Source of the DNA: Lachnospiraceae bacterium KH1T2
Lineage (GTDB): Bacteria > Bacillota > Clostridia > Lachnospirales > Lachnospiraceae
NCBI GenBank assembly: GCA_900114405.1
Contig: FOSY01000004.1
Location: forward strand, 156,093-220,092
Reading direction: 5' to 3'
Length of the DNA: 64,000 nucleotides
Of the stretch, positions 9,959-20,941 are shown piece by piece. Each line of letters begins with the position of its first letter. Within the stretch, counting starts at the first letter, position 1. Under the pieces are notes generated by a model, which was not told the DNA's origin, searched no databases, and worked only from the letters and a program-made list of their open reading frames with translations. A program made the translations under genes and the position numbers.

Positions 9959-9988
9959 ATTATACTCAATCACCTTAACGAATGTCAA
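9959..9988 (-). promoter_or_regulatory. Promoter of the T-box/ileS transcript
   Basis: A perfect TTGACA (9988-9983) and a perfect TATAAT (9964-9959) are 18 bases apart on the minus strand, just ahead of the T-box leader. Confidence 0.85.
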
Positions 9989-10028
9989 CTATGTCTATCG
10001 TGAGTTTTTTGTTTTATGCAAAACAACA

Positions 10029-10057
10029 TTGCCTGTTTTTTTATTTCTTGATATACT
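10029..10057 (+). promoter_or_regulatory. Promoter of the Lrp-type regulator
   Basis: TTGCCT (10029-10034) and TATACT (10052-10057) are spaced by 17 bases. The expected transcript start near 10064 leaves about 70 bases of leader that contain a terminator-like hairpin. Confidence 0.55.
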
Positions 10058-10079
10058 TTATAGGAATAAACGAGCTATG

Positions 10080-10120
10080 CAAAGAGGCATCTCCCCAAGG
10101 GAAGATTGTCTCTTTTTTTA
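10080..10120 (+). terminator. Leader hairpin with T-tract before the Lrp-type gene (possible attenuator)
   Basis: GAGGCATCTCCCC pairs imperfectly with GGGAAGATTGTCTC (one bulge, one mismatch) and is followed at once by seven T. It lies between the candidate promoter and the ribosome binding site of the regulator, so it would reduce read-through into that gene unless opened. Confidence 0.55.
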
Positions 10121-10136
10121 TTTAAGAGGTGAAAAA

Positions 10137-10592
10137 ATGAAAAACGAACAGCCTGACGCTATTGATGAAAAAATCCTGAAATTGCTAATGAATGATGCCC
10201 GAATGTCAGTAAAAGATATCGCATCCGAAGTATTTCTTTCATCCCCTGCCGTAGCTTCAAGGATAAAGAAACTCGAAGAAAAAGGAATAATCAAGGGGTA
10301 TCAGCCCGTTATAAACTACAGCGAATTTGGCTACAATATCAAAGCTTTTATCAATCTCGAAGTATCTCCGGCAGACAAACAGGACTTCTATCCTTTTATA
10401 AAGCAGATTCCTAACGTTATCGAATGCAGCTGCGTCACTGGTGACTATTCCATGCTCATCGAAGTCATTTTCCGTTATACAGAAGAGCTCGACCACCTGG
10501 TGAACGAGCTTCAGCGCTTTGGACGAACTAAAACACTCATAGCCTTTTCTACCGCAGTTGAGCACAGAGATATCCCGCTGCTCATCGAATAA
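10137..10592 (+). CDS. Lrp/AsnC-family transcriptional regulator
   Basis: This is a 151-residue protein of typical Lrp length. The N-terminal helix-turn-helix reads DEKILKLLMNDARMSVKDIA, then SSPAVASRIKKLEEKGIIKGY. The C-terminal half (FINLEVSPADK, VIECSCVTGDYSMLIEV) is the ligand-sensing dimer domain that binds amino acids or related effectors. The ATG at 10137 is chosen because AAGAGGTG precedes it; longer in-frame starts lack a ribosome site and would read through the leader hairpin. The target genes are not shown by context: the neighbours are a divergent ileS leader and a downstream surface-protein gene with its own promoter. Confidence 0.9.
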   Translation: MKNEQPDAIDEKILKLLMNDARMSVKDIASEVFLSSPAVASRIKKLEEKGIIKGYQPVINYSEFGYNIKAFINLEVSPADKQDFYPFIKQIPNVIECSCVTGDYSMLIEVIFRYTEELDHLVNELQRFGRTKTLIAFSTAVEHRDIPLLIE

Positions 10593-10599
10593 AATCCTT

Positions 10600-10628
10600 T
10601 TCAACAAGCCCCCTTTTACCGATATACT
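10600..10628 (+). promoter_or_regulatory. Candidate promoter of the leucine-rich-repeat protein gene
   Basis: TTCAAC (10600-10605) and TATACT (10623-10628) are 17 bases apart, shortly after the stop codon of the Lrp-type gene. The -35 match is weak. Confidence 0.4.
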
Positions 10629-10682
10629 TATTAGTTTAAGTTATCATTTATTCGCAATAAGCGGATGAAAAAGGGGGTTTCA

Positions 10683-12695
10683 ATGAACAAAAGAATCAAT
10701 CACTTAAAACCGCTATCGGTTCTGACAGCAGCAGCTATCATAACAACATCGCTTTTCCCTGCAAATGCACTGGCCGCTGAGCCTAGCGACACTTCCGAAG
10801 AAGGGTATCTTTCAGAATACTCTTCATATCGCATGGATGACAGCGAAGTCGATCCCATGTGGACTCCTGTATACGGTCATTGGGAACTTGACGATGATAC
10901 GCTCTACTACATGCCGGGTGAAGGCACTTCTGTCGATGTTCCTTCTATCGCTGATAAAGTTGAGGAGATCGTCTTCAAGTCAGGTCCTACATCCGTAACC
11001 CGTGATTTCTACCTTTCAGACTGCTATTTCCCCAATCTCGAAGAGGTTGAATTTGAAGCACCTGTCACACTTTACAATGGAGACTGCACTATCGAAACAA
11101 GTGCTTTTGCAAATTCTCCAAAGCTTAAAAAGTTAACCGTCGGAAACTATGATAAAGAAGGTATTGAATTCAATAAAAAGGCCTTTATGAACTGCCCATC
11201 CCTTACAGATGTATCACTTGGGCTTGGAACATGGCATTTTGGATACATGACTTTTGGAAACTGTACAGGGCTTACAAAATTTGAATTCCCGGATGATATG
11301 CACAATGTACGCGGTGACTCATTTATCGGCTGCGAAAATCTCTCAACGCTTAAACTTGCAGATACAAACTCTTATATGAAAGCGATCGACAATGCGATAT
11401 ATGAGTTTCTTGATCCATATTCAAAGACACGCGGCGACTGCTATATCACACCTTGCCTTATGTTCGTTCCGGAAGGGCTCGTAAAAAAGGCAGGCGGAAG
11501 CTATACGATACGTTACGGCACAAAGGATGTACAATATTGGGCATTTATGGGCAATAAATCCCTAAAAGAGCTCACAGTTGCAAGCACCGTGGAGTCGATC
11601 CAGCACGAAGCCTTTTATGACTGCCAGAGCCTTAATACTATAAGACTTCCGAAGAGTCTTAAGCGAATCGGTCAGAACGCATTTGGCCCAATATACAATA
11701 GCTACTATGATAGCTACACGGCATCAGACATGGAAAGTGAAGATACTGTAGACATTATGCACCATGATCACGACTATGACTATAATGTAGCAAAGAGCAG
11801 CTTAAAAACCATTTACTATGAAGGAAGTGAAAGTGACTGGCAAAAGATCAAGCTTGCTGAATATGATCTCGACTATGGTCATTTAAGAAATATGCATATC
11901 GAATCTGAAACGACTCTTTATGACCATCTTTCAGATGCCGGTATTCCTGATGATGTTAAGATCATTTACAATACACCGATAACCGATACCACAGATAGCC
12001 TTGACGACCTTATAAATAAAAAAGTAACTATGAGTTTTAACAGCAAAGACAGTGCTGATCTCAAAACTCTCGGCATAGACCTTTCTATCGAATACACTTC
12101 AGCAGTTAAATACAATGGTCGCAAGCATATAGCTTCTTTCTCAAAAGCAAAAGGAAATACCGCTAACGATATCGATATAAACGTCAAGATCACTGATATC
12201 AACACTGGAAAAGAATCCGGCAGTATCGCAGTGAAAAAGATAATTTACAAAAATAACAAGGACGTTGCCGCTGCAGACTCAAAGAAAGCGCCATACTTTA
12301 TACTTCAATTAAAGGCTGTCGGTGAGCTAAGTAAAGAGCAGAAAAAAGCTCTTAAGAACGTAAATAAGATACTTAAGAAGAGTAACGAGTCCGGAACGAA
12401 GTTCTACTTTGACATCACACCGTTAAGTATTTCTTCGATGACTTCTGAAAATTACAAAGGTCTTAAACTTACTGAAAAGAAAGGCATTACAACAGCCAAG
12501 TTCAAAGTTCTTGCGCTTGAATTCAAGTACACCAAGGATGGCGAGCAAAAAACTACATGGATAAAACTTAAACCATGCAAGAAAAATAACAGTTCAAATA
12601 AAGGCGACTATACTTACGTGATCAACAGTGATAAAACGATAACCGTAACAGGTCAGCACAACTTCAAAGGAAGTGCAACATTTAAAATAAACTAA
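10683..12695 (+). CDS. Secreted BspA-type leucine-rich-repeat protein
   Basis: The 670-residue product starts with a signal peptide ending near ANALA-AE. Residues about 90-390 hold BspA/LRR_5-type repeats (AFANSPKLKKLTV, AFMNCPSLTDVSL, FIGCENLSTLKL, AFYDCQSLNTIRLPKSLKRIG), which usually mediate adhesion. The last about 200 residues are a separate beta-rich domain (IEYTSAVKYNGRKH to the end) that resembles the whole mature part of the secreted protein at 55562-56356. There is no LPXTG anchor, wall-binding module or membrane segment at the C-terminus, so it is either released or held by an unrecognised means. The start at 10683 is preferred over one 18 bases earlier because AAGGGGG lies just upstream. 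Confidence 0.85.
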   Translation: MNKRINHLKPLSVLTAAAIITTSLFPANALAAEPSDTSEEGYLSEYSSYRMDDSEVDPMWTPVYGHWELDDDTLYYMPGEGTSVDVPSIADKVEEIVFKSGPTSVTRDFYLSDCYFPNLEEVEFEAPVTLYNGDCTIETSAFANSPKLKKLTVGNYDKEGIEFNKKAFMNCPSLTDVSLGLGTWHFGYMTFGNCTGLTKFEFPDDMHNVRGDSFIGCENLSTLKLADTNSYMKAIDNAIYEFLDPYSKTRGDCYITPCLMFVPEGLVKKAGGSYTIRYGTKDVQYWAFMGNKSLKELTVASTVESIQHEAFYDCQSLNTIRLPKSLKRIGQNAFGPIYNSYYDSYTASDMESEDTVDIMHHDHDYDYNVAKSSLKTIYYEGSESDWQKIKLAEYDLDYGHLRNMHIESETTLYDHLSDAGIPDDVKIIYNTPITDTTDSLDDLINKKVTMSFNSKDSADLKTLGIDLSIEYTSAVKYNGRKHIASFSKAKGNTANDIDINVKITDINTGKESGSIAVKKIIYKNNKDVAAADSKKAPYFILQLKAVGELSKEQKKALKNVNKILKKSNESGTKFYFDITPLSISSMTSENYKGLKLTEKKGITTAKFKVLALEFKYTKDGEQKTTWIKLKPCKKNNSSNKGDYTYVINSDKTITVTGQHNFKGSATFKIN

Positions 12696-12708
12696 TCAAA
12701 TATACCAG

Positions 12709-12748
12709 CAAAGCTCCGGTGATCTCACTTCACCGGAGCTTTGGTTTT
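12709..12748. terminator. Terminator between the LRR protein and hemerythrin genes
   Basis: AAAGCTCCGGTGA pairs with TTCACCGGAGCTTT, followed by GGTTTT on the plus strand. The convergent hemerythrin gene ends at its right edge, so it probably serves both. Confidence 0.85.
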
Positions 12749-13568
12749 ATGTCTTGGGGATTTTCTTATCCTCATTTACGATGTGTACGGATAATAAATT
12801 CGATATATAAAGCACAAATTCTTCCATATATTCTTTTCTGTCCTCTTTTATATGCTCTACATCGATACGTGATATCTTTTTCAGAAAAAGCTGATGCGCT
12901 CTTCTTTGTACATCTATCCCGCTGTAGCCGATACGTTCCATATAACTTTCTTTAGCAGAAACAAGCGTAGTTGCCGCATCCAAAAGTTTCGTAAAAAGCT
13001 TCATTACATCATCAAAAGAGTCCTGTTCTTCCTTACTGTTTATGAGTTCTTTTACCTCATAAAGAATTCCGAAAAGTTCTTTATTTCCATCATCCATAAA
13101 TGTGATACCTGTTATAAACTCATTTCTATATACGAATGGATCAGCGCTTTGATCGATATCGCTCTTTCGAAATGCGCCTATCATATTATCAGAACCCATA
13201 ATGTGATAATAGAGCCAGCTTGCCCCAAAGGCTATTATCTCCTTTATCCTTTCTGCGGCATTTTCTTCCGAAATCTCTTTCTCAGACTCTTCCTCGACAT
13301 AATTTACAAACGCCATATGCTCTTTCTTTTGCAGAGAAAGCTCCGGGTCATCGATCTGCTCCATATACTGCTCTTCATGTATGAAATGGTTCGTAGCATA
13401 ATAATCAAGTTGCTTTAACATGCTTTCAAGCAGTTCAGTTTTAGGGATCTCATTCTTTTCATCAGCTTCGACTACCGTATTTATAAGCTCGAACAAGGAT
13501 CTATGCTCATCATCGATCACTTCATTACCTATAAGCAGATCATCCGTAAATTCATACTTTTCTATCAA
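12747..13568 (-). CDS. Two-domain bacteriohemerythrin, second domain degenerate
   Basis: Hemerythrins carry a di-iron centre that binds oxygen or senses it. The first domain keeps the ligand set: DDEH near residue 20, HFIHEE near 62, KKEHMAF near 82 and HIMGSDN near 122. The second domain (from FITGITFMDD) has the same spacing but has lost DxxH (DDGNKELF) and HxxxE (VSAKESYM), keeping only a His after QRRA and HIVNED. Iron binding by the second copy is therefore doubtful. A TTG start at 13568 is chosen because GGGAGGTG lies 8 bases upstream and the protein then begins just before the canonical YEFTDDLLIG; a longer form from 13610 is possible but has a poor site. Confidence 0.8.
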   Translation of the reverse strand: MIEKYEFTDDLLIGNEVIDDEHRSLFELINTVVEADEKNEIPKTELLESMLKQLDYYATNHFIHEEQYMEQIDDPELSLQKKEHMAFVNYVEEESEKEISEENAAERIKEIIAFGASWLYYHIMGSDNMIGAFRKSDIDQSADPFVYRNEFITGITFMDDGNKELFGILYEVKELINSKEEQDSFDDVMKLFTKLLDAATTLVSAKESYMERIGYSGIDVQRRAHQLFLKKISRIDVEHIKEDRKEYMEEFVLYISNLLSVHIVNEDKKIPKT

Positions 13569-13687
13569 CGGCAGCACCTCCCGACTTAAGCATTTGGTAA
13601 AAATGCGCAATAACCCACTACTTCTCCATTATGGTTATCGGCTCATCAGTACTGCAAATTTATATAATTTATTGTTTTTTATTACGG

Positions 13688-16600
13688 TCAGCCAGACACA
13701 TCTTCATCATCCGTAAGAAGTATCTTCATCTTTTCAAGCACCTGCTCGGATATATCGATAAACCCTGTTGTTTCACTCTTTCCTCGCTTATACCTAAATG
13801 ATGGCTTGCCCGCTGCATGGAATGTAAGTGCCCCATCAAATTCATCTAAAAACGGCTCGATCTTTACCGGATTAAGTTCTGCCTTTCCAAAAATTTCAAA
13901 GCTCACTATATCATTCTTTGCGGCAAGTCTCTCCACAAATACCTTGTGCGCCATATCCCTGATAAGCGATACCCTGATAAGATTTTCAACCTCTCCCGGA
14001 AGGTCTCCGAATCGGTCTCTGAGCTCATCTCTCATGTCCTCAGCCTCTTCTTCATTGGAAATGACCGCGATACGCCTGTAAAGATCAAGCTTCTGCGCTT
14101 CATTTCCCACGTAGCTGTTTGGAAGATATGCATCTTCATCGATATCGATAGTAGTATTAAATTCAGGAAGTACTTTCTCACCCTTTTCATGCTTTACCGC
14201 CATATCAAGCATCTTACAGTAAAGGTCGTACCCTACCGCTTCCATGTGTCCATGCTGCTCAGCACCTAGCACATTTCCGGCACCTCGGATTTCTAAGTCT
14301 TTCATCGCGATCCTGAAACCGCTTCCAAGCTCTGTAAATTCCCTTATAGCCGCCAGTCGCTTTTCCGCTGTTTCTTTAAGCATTCTGTCTTTTTTATACA
14401 GCAGGAAGGCATAAGCAGTCCTGTTTGAACGCCCTACCCTGCCTCGAAGCTGGTAGAGCTGAGAAAGTCCAAGCCTGTCCGCATCAGCGATTATCATCGT
14501 ATTTACATTTGAAATATCGATACCTGTTTCGATGATCGTAGTTGATACAAGTACATCTATCTCACCATTTATGAAATCGCTCATAATATCTTCAAGCTGT
14601 CGCTCATTCATCTGACCATGCGCATACTCAACATTGGCATCAGGCACAAGCTTCTGTATCCTGTCTGCCACTTCATCGATGTCATTTACACGATTGTAGA
14701 CATAATATACCTGACCGCCTCTTGCAAGTTCTCTCCTGATACCTTCCCTGACCATTTCATCGCTATACTCCATGATGAACGTCTGGATAGGCATCCTCTC
14801 CTGCGGCGCTTCTTCAAGTACGCTCATATCCCTGATTCCTACAAGGCTCATATGCAGAGTTCTTGGGATCGGTGTCGCACTGAGCGCAAGTACATCTACA
14901 TTTTTACGCAATTCCTTGATTCTCTCTTTGTGAGTGACGCCGAAACGCTGCTCCTCGTCTATGACCAGAAGTCCCAGGTCTTTGAAAGCCACATCCTTAG
15001 AGAGAAGTCTGTGTGTTCCGACTACTATATCTATAAGACCTTTCTTTAGATCCTGTATCGTCTTTTTATTTTCTGCCGAACTTCTAAATCTGCTCAAAAG
15101 CGCTATATTTACAGGATAATCCTTCATTCTCTGTACAAGCGTATGATAATGCTGCTCTGCAAGTATAGTTGTCGGCACAAGGAATGCCGCCTGCTTATTT
15201 TCCTGCACAGCCTTAAATGCAGCTCTTATAGCGACTTCCGTCTTTCCAAAACCTACATCACCGCATATAAGCCGATCCATGATCTTAGTGCTCTCCATAT
15301 CGCGCTTTACAGCATCTATCGCCAAAATCTGATCGTCCGTTTCTTCATATGGAAAAAGCTCTTCAAACTCTTTCTGCCATACGGTATCCTTCCCGTAAAC
15401 ATAGCCCTTCGCTTGCTGCCGCTCCGCATAAAGCGCCACAAGCTTTTTCGCCACTCCTTCAACAGAGCCCTTGACCTTCTGCTTTGTCCGGCTCCACTCC
15501 TGAGTTCCGAGCTTATTAAGCTTAGGCTTCTTCTCTGCATCTTTCGAAGCATACTTCTGAAGCACATCAAGGTTAGAGGCTATCACATATACTGACGAAT
15601 CATCCTTATACGAAATCTTCACATAATCTCTGGTAGTTCCGTCAATCTCTATATGCTCTATGCCCTGATATATGCCGATACCGTAGTTTTCATGTATCAC
15701 GTAGTCCCCGACCGTAAGGTCATTGAAGCTTGAAATATGCTCACCATCAAGGCTTCTGTGCTTCTTTTTCTTCTTCCTTCTGACTCCGCCAAATATATCC
15801 GTCTCGGAAATGACCGCAAACCTTAAGTCAGGGTACTCAAAGCCCTTGCTTAAGTTCCCATTAGCAGTCATTATCTCGCCTTCTTTAAGAACCCTTTCAA
15901 AATTCTCTGAGAAAAATGCCGGTATATCATTCTGCCTGATGTCTTCTGCAAGTCTCTTTGCCCTTGTAGTCGACGCAGAAAGAAGTATTACTGAGTACTT
16001 TTCTCTCCGGTACTTTTCAAGATCATCCAAGAGAGAGTTAAAACTTCCATTATAAGAATTTACAGACCTCACATGCATCCTCACATGCTTAGATGCCTTA
16101 TATTTATCCTGCTTCTGAACTATCGTCGAAAACGCGGCTGTTCTGTAACCTGCTACACGGGCAAATATTTCCTGCGTGCTATAAAGCACATCCGCCTGCT
16201 TAGGAAGAATATAGCCGTTTTCAAGGCGCGACTTCATGCTCTCTTCAAATTCCTGTGCGACAGTATCACCTCTGCTTATAAGATGAATTGGCTCGTCCAG
16301 CAGTATAACCGTGTTTTCCGGATCGAAATAATCCAGAATCGAATACATCTTTTCAAAGAAATATCCCGCATAGCTTATCGCATTCGCAGCAGTCGCAAAG
16401 TCAGTCATTTCATCGATAAATTCTGAAACTGTCTGCTTTAGACGATAAGCCTGCTCCGTCTTCATCTCTTTTCTAAAGATCTTGTAATTTTTCTCAAGTT
16501 CTTCCTTTATACGTTCAAGTCCCTCGGCCTTTTCCTTATCAGAAAGCACCATATCGGTTGCAGGAAATATCTCAACCCGCTCAAGCTCTTCTATCGAGCG

Positions 16601-17224
16601 CTGACTTCCTGCATCGAAATAGCGCAAGGACTCTATCTCGTCTCCCCAGAGCTCGATTCTCACAGGGTTATCCTCTGTCAGCGGATAAATATCAATGATT
16701 CCGCCCCTTACAGCGAACTGCCCTTCACCCTCAACTTCTGCAGTACGTTCATAGCCTATCTTTATAAGCTGTGTCGTAAGTGCCTTCTCGTCAACCGGCT
16801 CATTCTTATCGATAAGTATTCTGTTTTCCGTGATAAGCGAAATCCCCGGTTCATGCTCCATAAGCGCATCAATGGTAGTGATCATCAGTGTGGCAGCATT
16901 CTCACTAAGCGCCTTTATCGCTGAGACTCTCTCCCTTATCAGCTGATTACCATTCAGGTCTGACTGGTAAAAGATAAGATCTCTCGGCGGATAATATACG
17001 ACTTCCGGCTCGAATGTCCTTATCTCAGAATATAAGGCTCTTGCCTTTATATCATCTTCCACCACAACTATCTTCACACGCGCATCTCTGCCGAGCGAAG
17101 CATAAATATGCGGTTTCGCAGCATCTACGACACCCTCTGCTTCTGTTATCCCCTTATTTTTAAGTGCATTGACGAGCTGCTCATAATGAGCAGAATTATT
17201 CAAAGGCTCTAAAAATGACTTCAT
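13688..17224 (-). CDS. mfd: Transcription-repair coupling factor
   Basis: Mfd removes RNA polymerase stalled at DNA damage and recruits UvrA. The 1178-residue length is standard. Domains in order are the UvrB-like N-terminal part with [15 protein letters not shown] and the GGIIDIYP segment, the CarD-like polymerase-interaction domain near 500 ([20 protein letters not shown]), and the SF2 translocase with Walker A GDVGFGKT near 655 and DEEQ ([10 protein letters not shown]) near 756. The translocase ends with QLRGRVGRS, and the C-terminal TRCF domain follows ([20 protein letters not shown]). It follows pth with 46 bases between, so pth-mfd is probably one operon. Confidence 0.97.
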   Translation of the reverse strand: MKSFLEPLNNSAHYEQLVNALKNKGITEAEGVVDAAKPHIYASLGRDARVKIVVVEDDIKARALYSEIRTFEPEVVYYPPRDLIFYQSDLNGNQLIRERVSAIKALSENAATLMITTIDALMEHEPGISLITENRILIDKNEPVDEKALTTQLIKIGYERTAEVEGEGQFAVRGGIIDIYPLTEDNPVRIELWGDEIESLRYFDAGSQRSIEELERVEIFPATDMVLSDKEKAEGLERIKEELEKNYKIFRKEMKTEQAYRLKQTVSEFIDEMTDFATAANAISYAGYFFEKMYSILDYFDPENTVILLDEPIHLISRGDTVAQEFEESMKSRLENGYILPKQADVLYSTQEIFARVAGYRTAAFSTIVQKQDKYKASKHVRMHVRSVNSYNGSFNSLLDDLEKYRREKYSVILLSASTTRAKRLAEDIRQNDIPAFFSENFERVLKEGEIMTANGNLSKGFEYPDLRFAVISETDIFGGVRRKKKKKHRSLDGEHISSFNDLTVGDYVIHENYGIGIYQGIEHIEIDGTTRDYVKISYKDDSSVYVIASNLDVLQKYASKDAEKKPKLNKLGTQEWSRTKQKVKGSVEGVAKKLVALYAERQQAKGYVYGKDTVWQKEFEELFPYEETDDQILAIDAVKRDMESTKIMDRLICGDVGFGKTEVAIRAAFKAVQENKQAAFLVPTTILAEQHYHTLVQRMKDYPVNIALLSRFRSSAENKKTIQDLKKGLIDIVVGTHRLLSKDVAFKDLGLLVIDEEQRFGVTHKERIKELRKNVDVLALSATPIPRTLHMSLVGIRDMSVLEEAPQERMPIQTFIMEYSDEMVREGIRRELARGGQVYYVYNRVNDIDEVADRIQKLVPDANVEYAHGQMNERQLEDIMSDFINGEIDVLVSTTIIETGIDISNVNTMIIADADRLGLSQLYQLRGRVGRSNRTAYAFLLYKKDRMLKETAEKRLAAIREFTELGSGFRIAMKDLEIRGAGNVLGAEQHGHMEAVGYDLYCKMLDMAVKHEKGEKVLPEFNTTIDIDEDAYLPNSYVGNEAQKLDLYRRIAVISNEEEAEDMRDELRDRFGDLPGEVENLIRVSLIRDMAHKVFVERLAAKNDIVSFEIFGKAELNPVKIEPFLDEFDGALTFHAAGKPSFRYKRGKSETTGFIDISEQVLEKMKILLTDDEDVSG

Positions 17225-17270
17225 AGTTAAATCCTATTCTTCTGTCGTTTTCAGGTGAAAATATTTCATC

Positions 17271-17831
17271 TTAGTTAAATTGATTCATTGCCCGATCTGT
17301 TCCGTCATTCATTATGCAGACAACAGCCTCAGCTGCTCTTGTCTTTGAATCACGGATAGTATCCTGATCTTCTTTCTCAAAGTGACCAAGTACCCAGTCA
17401 GCAAGGTCCCAGCCCTTCGGCTTCGCTCCTACGCCGATCTTTACTCGCGCAAAGCCGTCTGTTCCAAGAAGAGCAATTATATTTTTAAGTCCGTTGTGGC
17501 CGCCTGCGCTTCCCTTAGGACGCACCCTTATCCTTCCCACATCAAGGTCGATATCGTCCGAAAGTACTATAAGCTCCTCATTCGGGTCTACTTTATAGTA
17601 GGAAACAATCTGCTGAATTGACTCACCACTTAAATTCATGAAGGTCTGCGGCTTAACCAAAAGCACTTTATTACCTTCTATCACACCTTTGCCGCATACT
17701 GCCTTATGCTTTTCAAAATCAAGCGCTATACCATATTTATCGGCAAGAATGTCGATCGTATCAAAGCCAACGTTATGTCTTGTTCCTGCATACTTAGCAC
17801 CGGGATTACCCAAACCTGCAATTATGTACAT
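17271..17831 (-). CDS. pth: Peptidyl-tRNA hydrolase
   Basis: Pth recycles tRNA from peptidyl-tRNA dropped by ribosomes. The 186-residue protein keeps the catalytic set: Asn9 (GLGNPG), His19 (TRHNVGFD), the Asp in LSDDIDL near 93 and the Asn in GGHNGLKN near 113, plus FMNLSGES. It sits directly upstream of mfd, an arrangement widely found in Firmicutes. Confidence 0.97.
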   Translation of the reverse strand: MYIIAGLGNPGAKYAGTRHNVGFDTIDILADKYGIALDFEKHKAVCGKGVIEGNKVLLVKPQTFMNLSGESIQQIVSYYKVDPNEELIVLSDDIDLDVGRIRVRPKGSAGGHNGLKNIIALLGTDGFARVKIGVGAKPKGWDLADWVLGHFEKEDQDTIRDSKTRAAEAVVCIMNDGTDRAMNQFN

Positions 17832-17860
17832 AAAAATTCCCTTCGTTATTTAAACCTCGT

Positions 17861-17897
17861 AAAGCCGCATCAGCGGACAGACCACCGATACGGCTTT
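17861..17897 (-). terminator. Imperfect hairpin downstream of spoVG
   Basis: AAAGCCG (17861-17867) pairs with CGGCTTT (17891-17897), with further partial pairing inside. The T-tract on the minus strand is poor, so it may be a weak terminator or a processing site between spoVG and pth. Confidence 0.4.
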
Positions 17898-17958
17898 ATC
17901 ATTTTATTCAACTTTAGCTAATCATATCAGATTTGGCATAAAGTTAAAAGTGATTTAA

Positions 17959-18273
17959 TTATACGAGAACTTCAACCTTCTCAGCTTCCTTTGAAGATGT
18001 CACAACATCATCAGGCTCATCAAGAGACTTGATATAGCTGTCAAGTATCAATTTCTGCATAATATTTCTTGTTTCTGTATTAATGGGATGCGCAATGTCA
18101 CGGAAAATGCCATCAGAAGCTTTACGGCTCGGCATTGCAATGAAAAGACCCTTCTCCCCTTCGATAACCTTAATATCATGAACTACAAAAGCATCATCAA
18201 GTGTTACAGACACCAGTGCACGCATTTTACCGGTGTTGGTAAGTTTTCTCACTCTTACATCAGTAATTTCCAT
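17959..18273 (-). CDS. spoVG: SpoVG-family regulator
   Basis: The 104-residue protein begins [11 protein letters not shown] and contains [21 protein letters not shown] and [10 protein letters not shown], the SpoVG hallmark. Family members bind nucleic acid and affect sporulation, septation and surface properties. It lies 30 bases after glgD on the same strand and is probably co-transcribed with glgC-glgD. Confidence 0.95.
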   Translation of the reverse strand: MEITDVRVRKLTNTGKMRALVSVTLDDAFVVHDIKVIEGEKGLFIAMPSRKASDGIFRDIAHPINTETRNIMQKLILDSYIKSLDEPDDVVTSSKEAEKVEVLV

Positions 18274-18303
18274 AATTCTTTTATCCCCATTCCCCTCTGT
18301 TAT

Positions 18304-19422
18304 TTACAGAACATACCTGTCATTTTTTTCAACTACGATCTGGATTCCATCTTCACCCTTATAATAAGAGTTTGCGCGAATCGTTCCATGGCTTTCGACG
18401 ATACAATTCTCGATATGTGTATTGTCGCCGATGTAAACGTCGTTAAGAATGATAGAATTCTTGATCACACAATTGTTTCCAACAAATACCTTCTTGAAAA
18501 GAACTGAATCACTAACTTCACCATTAATGATACAACCTGATGAAACCAAGCTGTTTGAAAGCTTTGCACCAACATTGTATTTAGCCGGTGGAAGATCATC
18601 AACCTTTGAATAAACATTAGGATATTCCTTAAAGAAATAGTTTCTTACCTCAGGCTTAAGGAAATCTGTATTCGCATTGAAGTAATCTTCGATAGTTGCG
18701 ATATTCTTCCAATAAGTATTCATCTTATAGCCGAAGATTCTCTTCTGACTTCTGTAACGGATAAGGATATCGCTTACAAAGTCATGTCTGTCCTCTTCAG
18801 CACATTTCTCGATCAGCTCGATAAGCTGACGACGTCTGATAATATAGATTCCGCATGAAACAGTGCTTGTCTTAGCTACTACAGGCTTCTCCTCGAAGTC
18901 GATGATACGGTTTTCCTCATTCATACGAACAACACCGAATCTGTCAACATTTTCGCCTGCGCCCATATCCTTGCAGACTACAGTGATATCTGCCTTTTTC
19001 TGGATATGATACTCAAGAACCTTATTAAAGTCGAGCTTATAAACGCCATCACCTGAAGCGATGATAACATATGGCTCATGACTATCCTTCAAATATGAAA
19101 GGTTCTGGTAGATCGCATCTGCTGTTCCACGGTACCATGCATTATTGTCCTGAGTGATAGACGGTGTAAATACAAATAATCCGCCCTGTTTACGTCCGAA
19201 GTCCCACCATTTTGAAGAACTCAAATGCTGATTCAGGCTCTTTGCATTGTACTGAGTGAATACTGCAACTTTCTGAACATGAGAGTTTGTCATGTTGCTC
19301 AATGCAAAGTCAATACTTCTATAGCTTCCGGCTATAGGCATTGCTGAAATTGCCCTCTTCTTGGAAAGCTCCTTCATTCTGTGGTTATTGCCGCCTGCAA
19401 GTATAATTCCTATTGCCCTCAT
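18304..19422 (-). CDS. glgD: Glucose-1-phosphate adenylyltransferase, GlgD subunit
   Basis: This 372-residue subunit resembles GlgC but has a changed N-terminal nucleotide loop ([20 protein letters not shown] in place of GGQGSRL), as usual for GlgD, which tunes rather than performs catalysis in Firmicutes GlgCD complexes. The C-terminal part is a left-handed beta helix with hexapeptide repeats ([20 protein letters not shown]). Its ATG overlaps the glgC stop by four bases (ATGA), indicating translational coupling. Confidence 0.93.
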   Translation of the reverse strand: MRAIGIILAGGNNHRMKELSKKRAISAMPIAGSYRSIDFALSNMTNSHVQKVAVFTQYNAKSLNQHLSSSKWWDFGRKQGGLFVFTPSITQDNNAWYRGTADAIYQNLSYLKDSHEPYVIIASGDGVYKLDFNKVLEYHIQKKADITVVCKDMGAGENVDRFGVVRMNEENRIIDFEEKPVVAKTSTVSCGIYIIRRRQLIELIEKCAEEDRHDFVSDILIRYRSQKRIFGYKMNTYWKNIATIEDYFNANTDFLKPEVRNYFFKEYPNVYSKVDDLPPAKYNVGAKLSNSLVSSGCIINGEVSDSVLFKKVFVGNNCVIKNSIILNDVYIGDNTHIENCIVESHGTIRANSYYKGEDGIQIVVEKNDRYVL

Positions 19423-20693
19423 CGTCTTTCACCTGCCTTGATCAGAGTTTTCCCGGATGGAACAGTTGAACCTTCGAATTCTCCAAGTTCAAATGATCCC
19501 ACAAGAACAGAGTTCTTGCCTACAGTGAGTCCTGACGGAATTTCAGATTTCTCACCGATGGTCACAAGACCATGATTGTAAATGTTCGGTTTTGTATCAT
19601 TATCAACTTCATCGCCTACACCAAGACGAACATTGTTTCCAATTGTTACATCTTCTGCGATTATTGCCTTATTGATCTCACAGCCTGCACCGATATGAGT
19701 ATTACTCATAATGATGGAATCACGTACTACTGCGCCCTTTTCTATGGTTACACCATAGCCGATAACAGAATTATGTACTTCTCCAAAAACTTCAGTGCCT
19801 TCTGCAATGATACTCTTCTCAATGAAAGCTCCATCTCCGATATACTGTGGAGGAAGGTCTTCACTCTTTGTAAAGATTCTCCAATATTCTTCATAGAGAT
19901 TAAACTCAGGAATGATGTCCACGAGCTCCATGTTTGCTTCCCAATAAGAATTAAGTGTTCCTACGTCTTTCCAGTATCCATTGAACTCAAAGGCGTACAT
20001 CTTTTCGCCTTTATCATGCAGATACGGGATGACATGCTTACCAAAGTCAAGCCCCGGCTGATCCTGATTTGCGATGAGAGCTTCCTTTAATACCTTCCAT
20101 GAGAAGATATAGATACCCATTGAAGCAAGATTGCTTCTCGGATGCTCCGGTTTCTCTTCAAATTCAGTGATCCTTCGCTGCTCATCGGTAATAACAATAC
20201 CGAATCGACTCGCCTCTTCAATAGGAACAGGCATTGCTGCTATAGTAACTGCAGCTCCATTCTGCTTGTGAAAGTCAAGCATTACCTCGTAATCCATCTT
20301 GTAGATGTGGTCTCCGGATAAGATGAGTACATAATCCGGGTTGTACTGCTCCATGTACTCAAGATTCTGGTAAATTGCATTAGCCGTTCCAGAATACCAT
20401 TCGCTGCCCTTGTTTCCCTCATACGGCGGAAGAACAGATACACCACCGATATTCCGGTCGAGATCCCACGGAATACCTATACCGATATGAGAATTCAACT
20501 TCAGCGGCTGATACTGCGTCAGTACGCCGACTGTATCAACTCCCGAATTGATACAGTTGCTCAGCGGGAAATCAATGATTCTGTACTTTCCGCCAAACGA
20601 TACGGCCGGTTTTGCCATGTGTGTCGTCAGAACGCCCAGTCTGCTGCCTTGCCCTCCTGCAAGAAGCATAGCGATCATCTCTTTTTTGATCAT
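19419..20693 (-). CDS. glgC: Glucose-1-phosphate adenylyltransferase, GlgC subunit
   Basis: GlgC makes ADP-glucose for glycogen synthesis. The 424-residue protein has the pyrophosphorylase loop [27 protein letters not shown], the sugar-site [12 protein letters not shown] and [12 protein letters not shown], and a C-terminal hexapeptide-repeat beta helix. A GAGGTGATG site lies just before the ATG. It is first in the glgC-glgD-spoVG unit. Glycogen synthase and branching enzyme are not in the window. Confidence 0.96.
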   Translation of the reverse strand: MIKKEMIAMLLAGGQGSRLGVLTTHMAKPAVSFGGKYRIIDFPLSNCINSGVDTVGVLTQYQPLKLNSHIGIGIPWDLDRNIGGVSVLPPYEGNKGSEWYSGTANAIYQNLEYMEQYNPDYVLILSGDHIYKMDYEVMLDFHKQNGAAVTIAAMPVPIEEASRFGIVITDEQRRITEFEEKPEHPRSNLASMGIYIFSWKVLKEALIANQDQPGLDFGKHVIPYLHDKGEKMYAFEFNGYWKDVGTLNSYWEANMELVDIIPEFNLYEEYWRIFTKSEDLPPQYIGDGAFIEKSIIAEGTEVFGEVHNSVIGYGVTIEKGAVVRDSIIMSNTHIGAGCEINKAIIAEDVTIGNNVRLGVGDEVDNDTKPNIYNHGLVTIGEKSEIPSGLTVGKNSVLVGSFELGEFEGSTVPSGKTLIKAGERR

Positions 20694-20749
20694 TTCGCAT
20701 CACCTCATAAAAGTAATATTTAAGCCGTTATAACCCCTGCTATTCGTTA

Positions 20750-20778
20750 ATTATAGCACCTACGTACGAATATGTGAA
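20750..20778 (-). promoter_or_regulatory. Promoter of glgC-glgD-spoVG
   Basis: On the minus strand TTCACA (20778-20773) and a perfect TATAAT (20755-20750) are spaced by 17 bases. Confidence 0.7.
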
Positions 20779-20941
20779 CAAATTTTACAAGAAACAATAA
20801 AATATATCATAACTTTTTATATATTCTGCGATTTTTCTCGTTATATTTCTAAGATTTTTTTAAGAATTTTCTCCATATTGCACAAATTTTGCATACATTA
20901 TTCTGTATTAATTTAAAAACAAAATGCACGCTTCTCTGAGA

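Noticed and set aside
10609..10675. CCCCCTTTT/AAAAAGGGGG pairing that would hide the LRR gene ribosome site
   Set aside because: The probable transcription start lies after the C-rich arm, so both arms would not be on one RNA.
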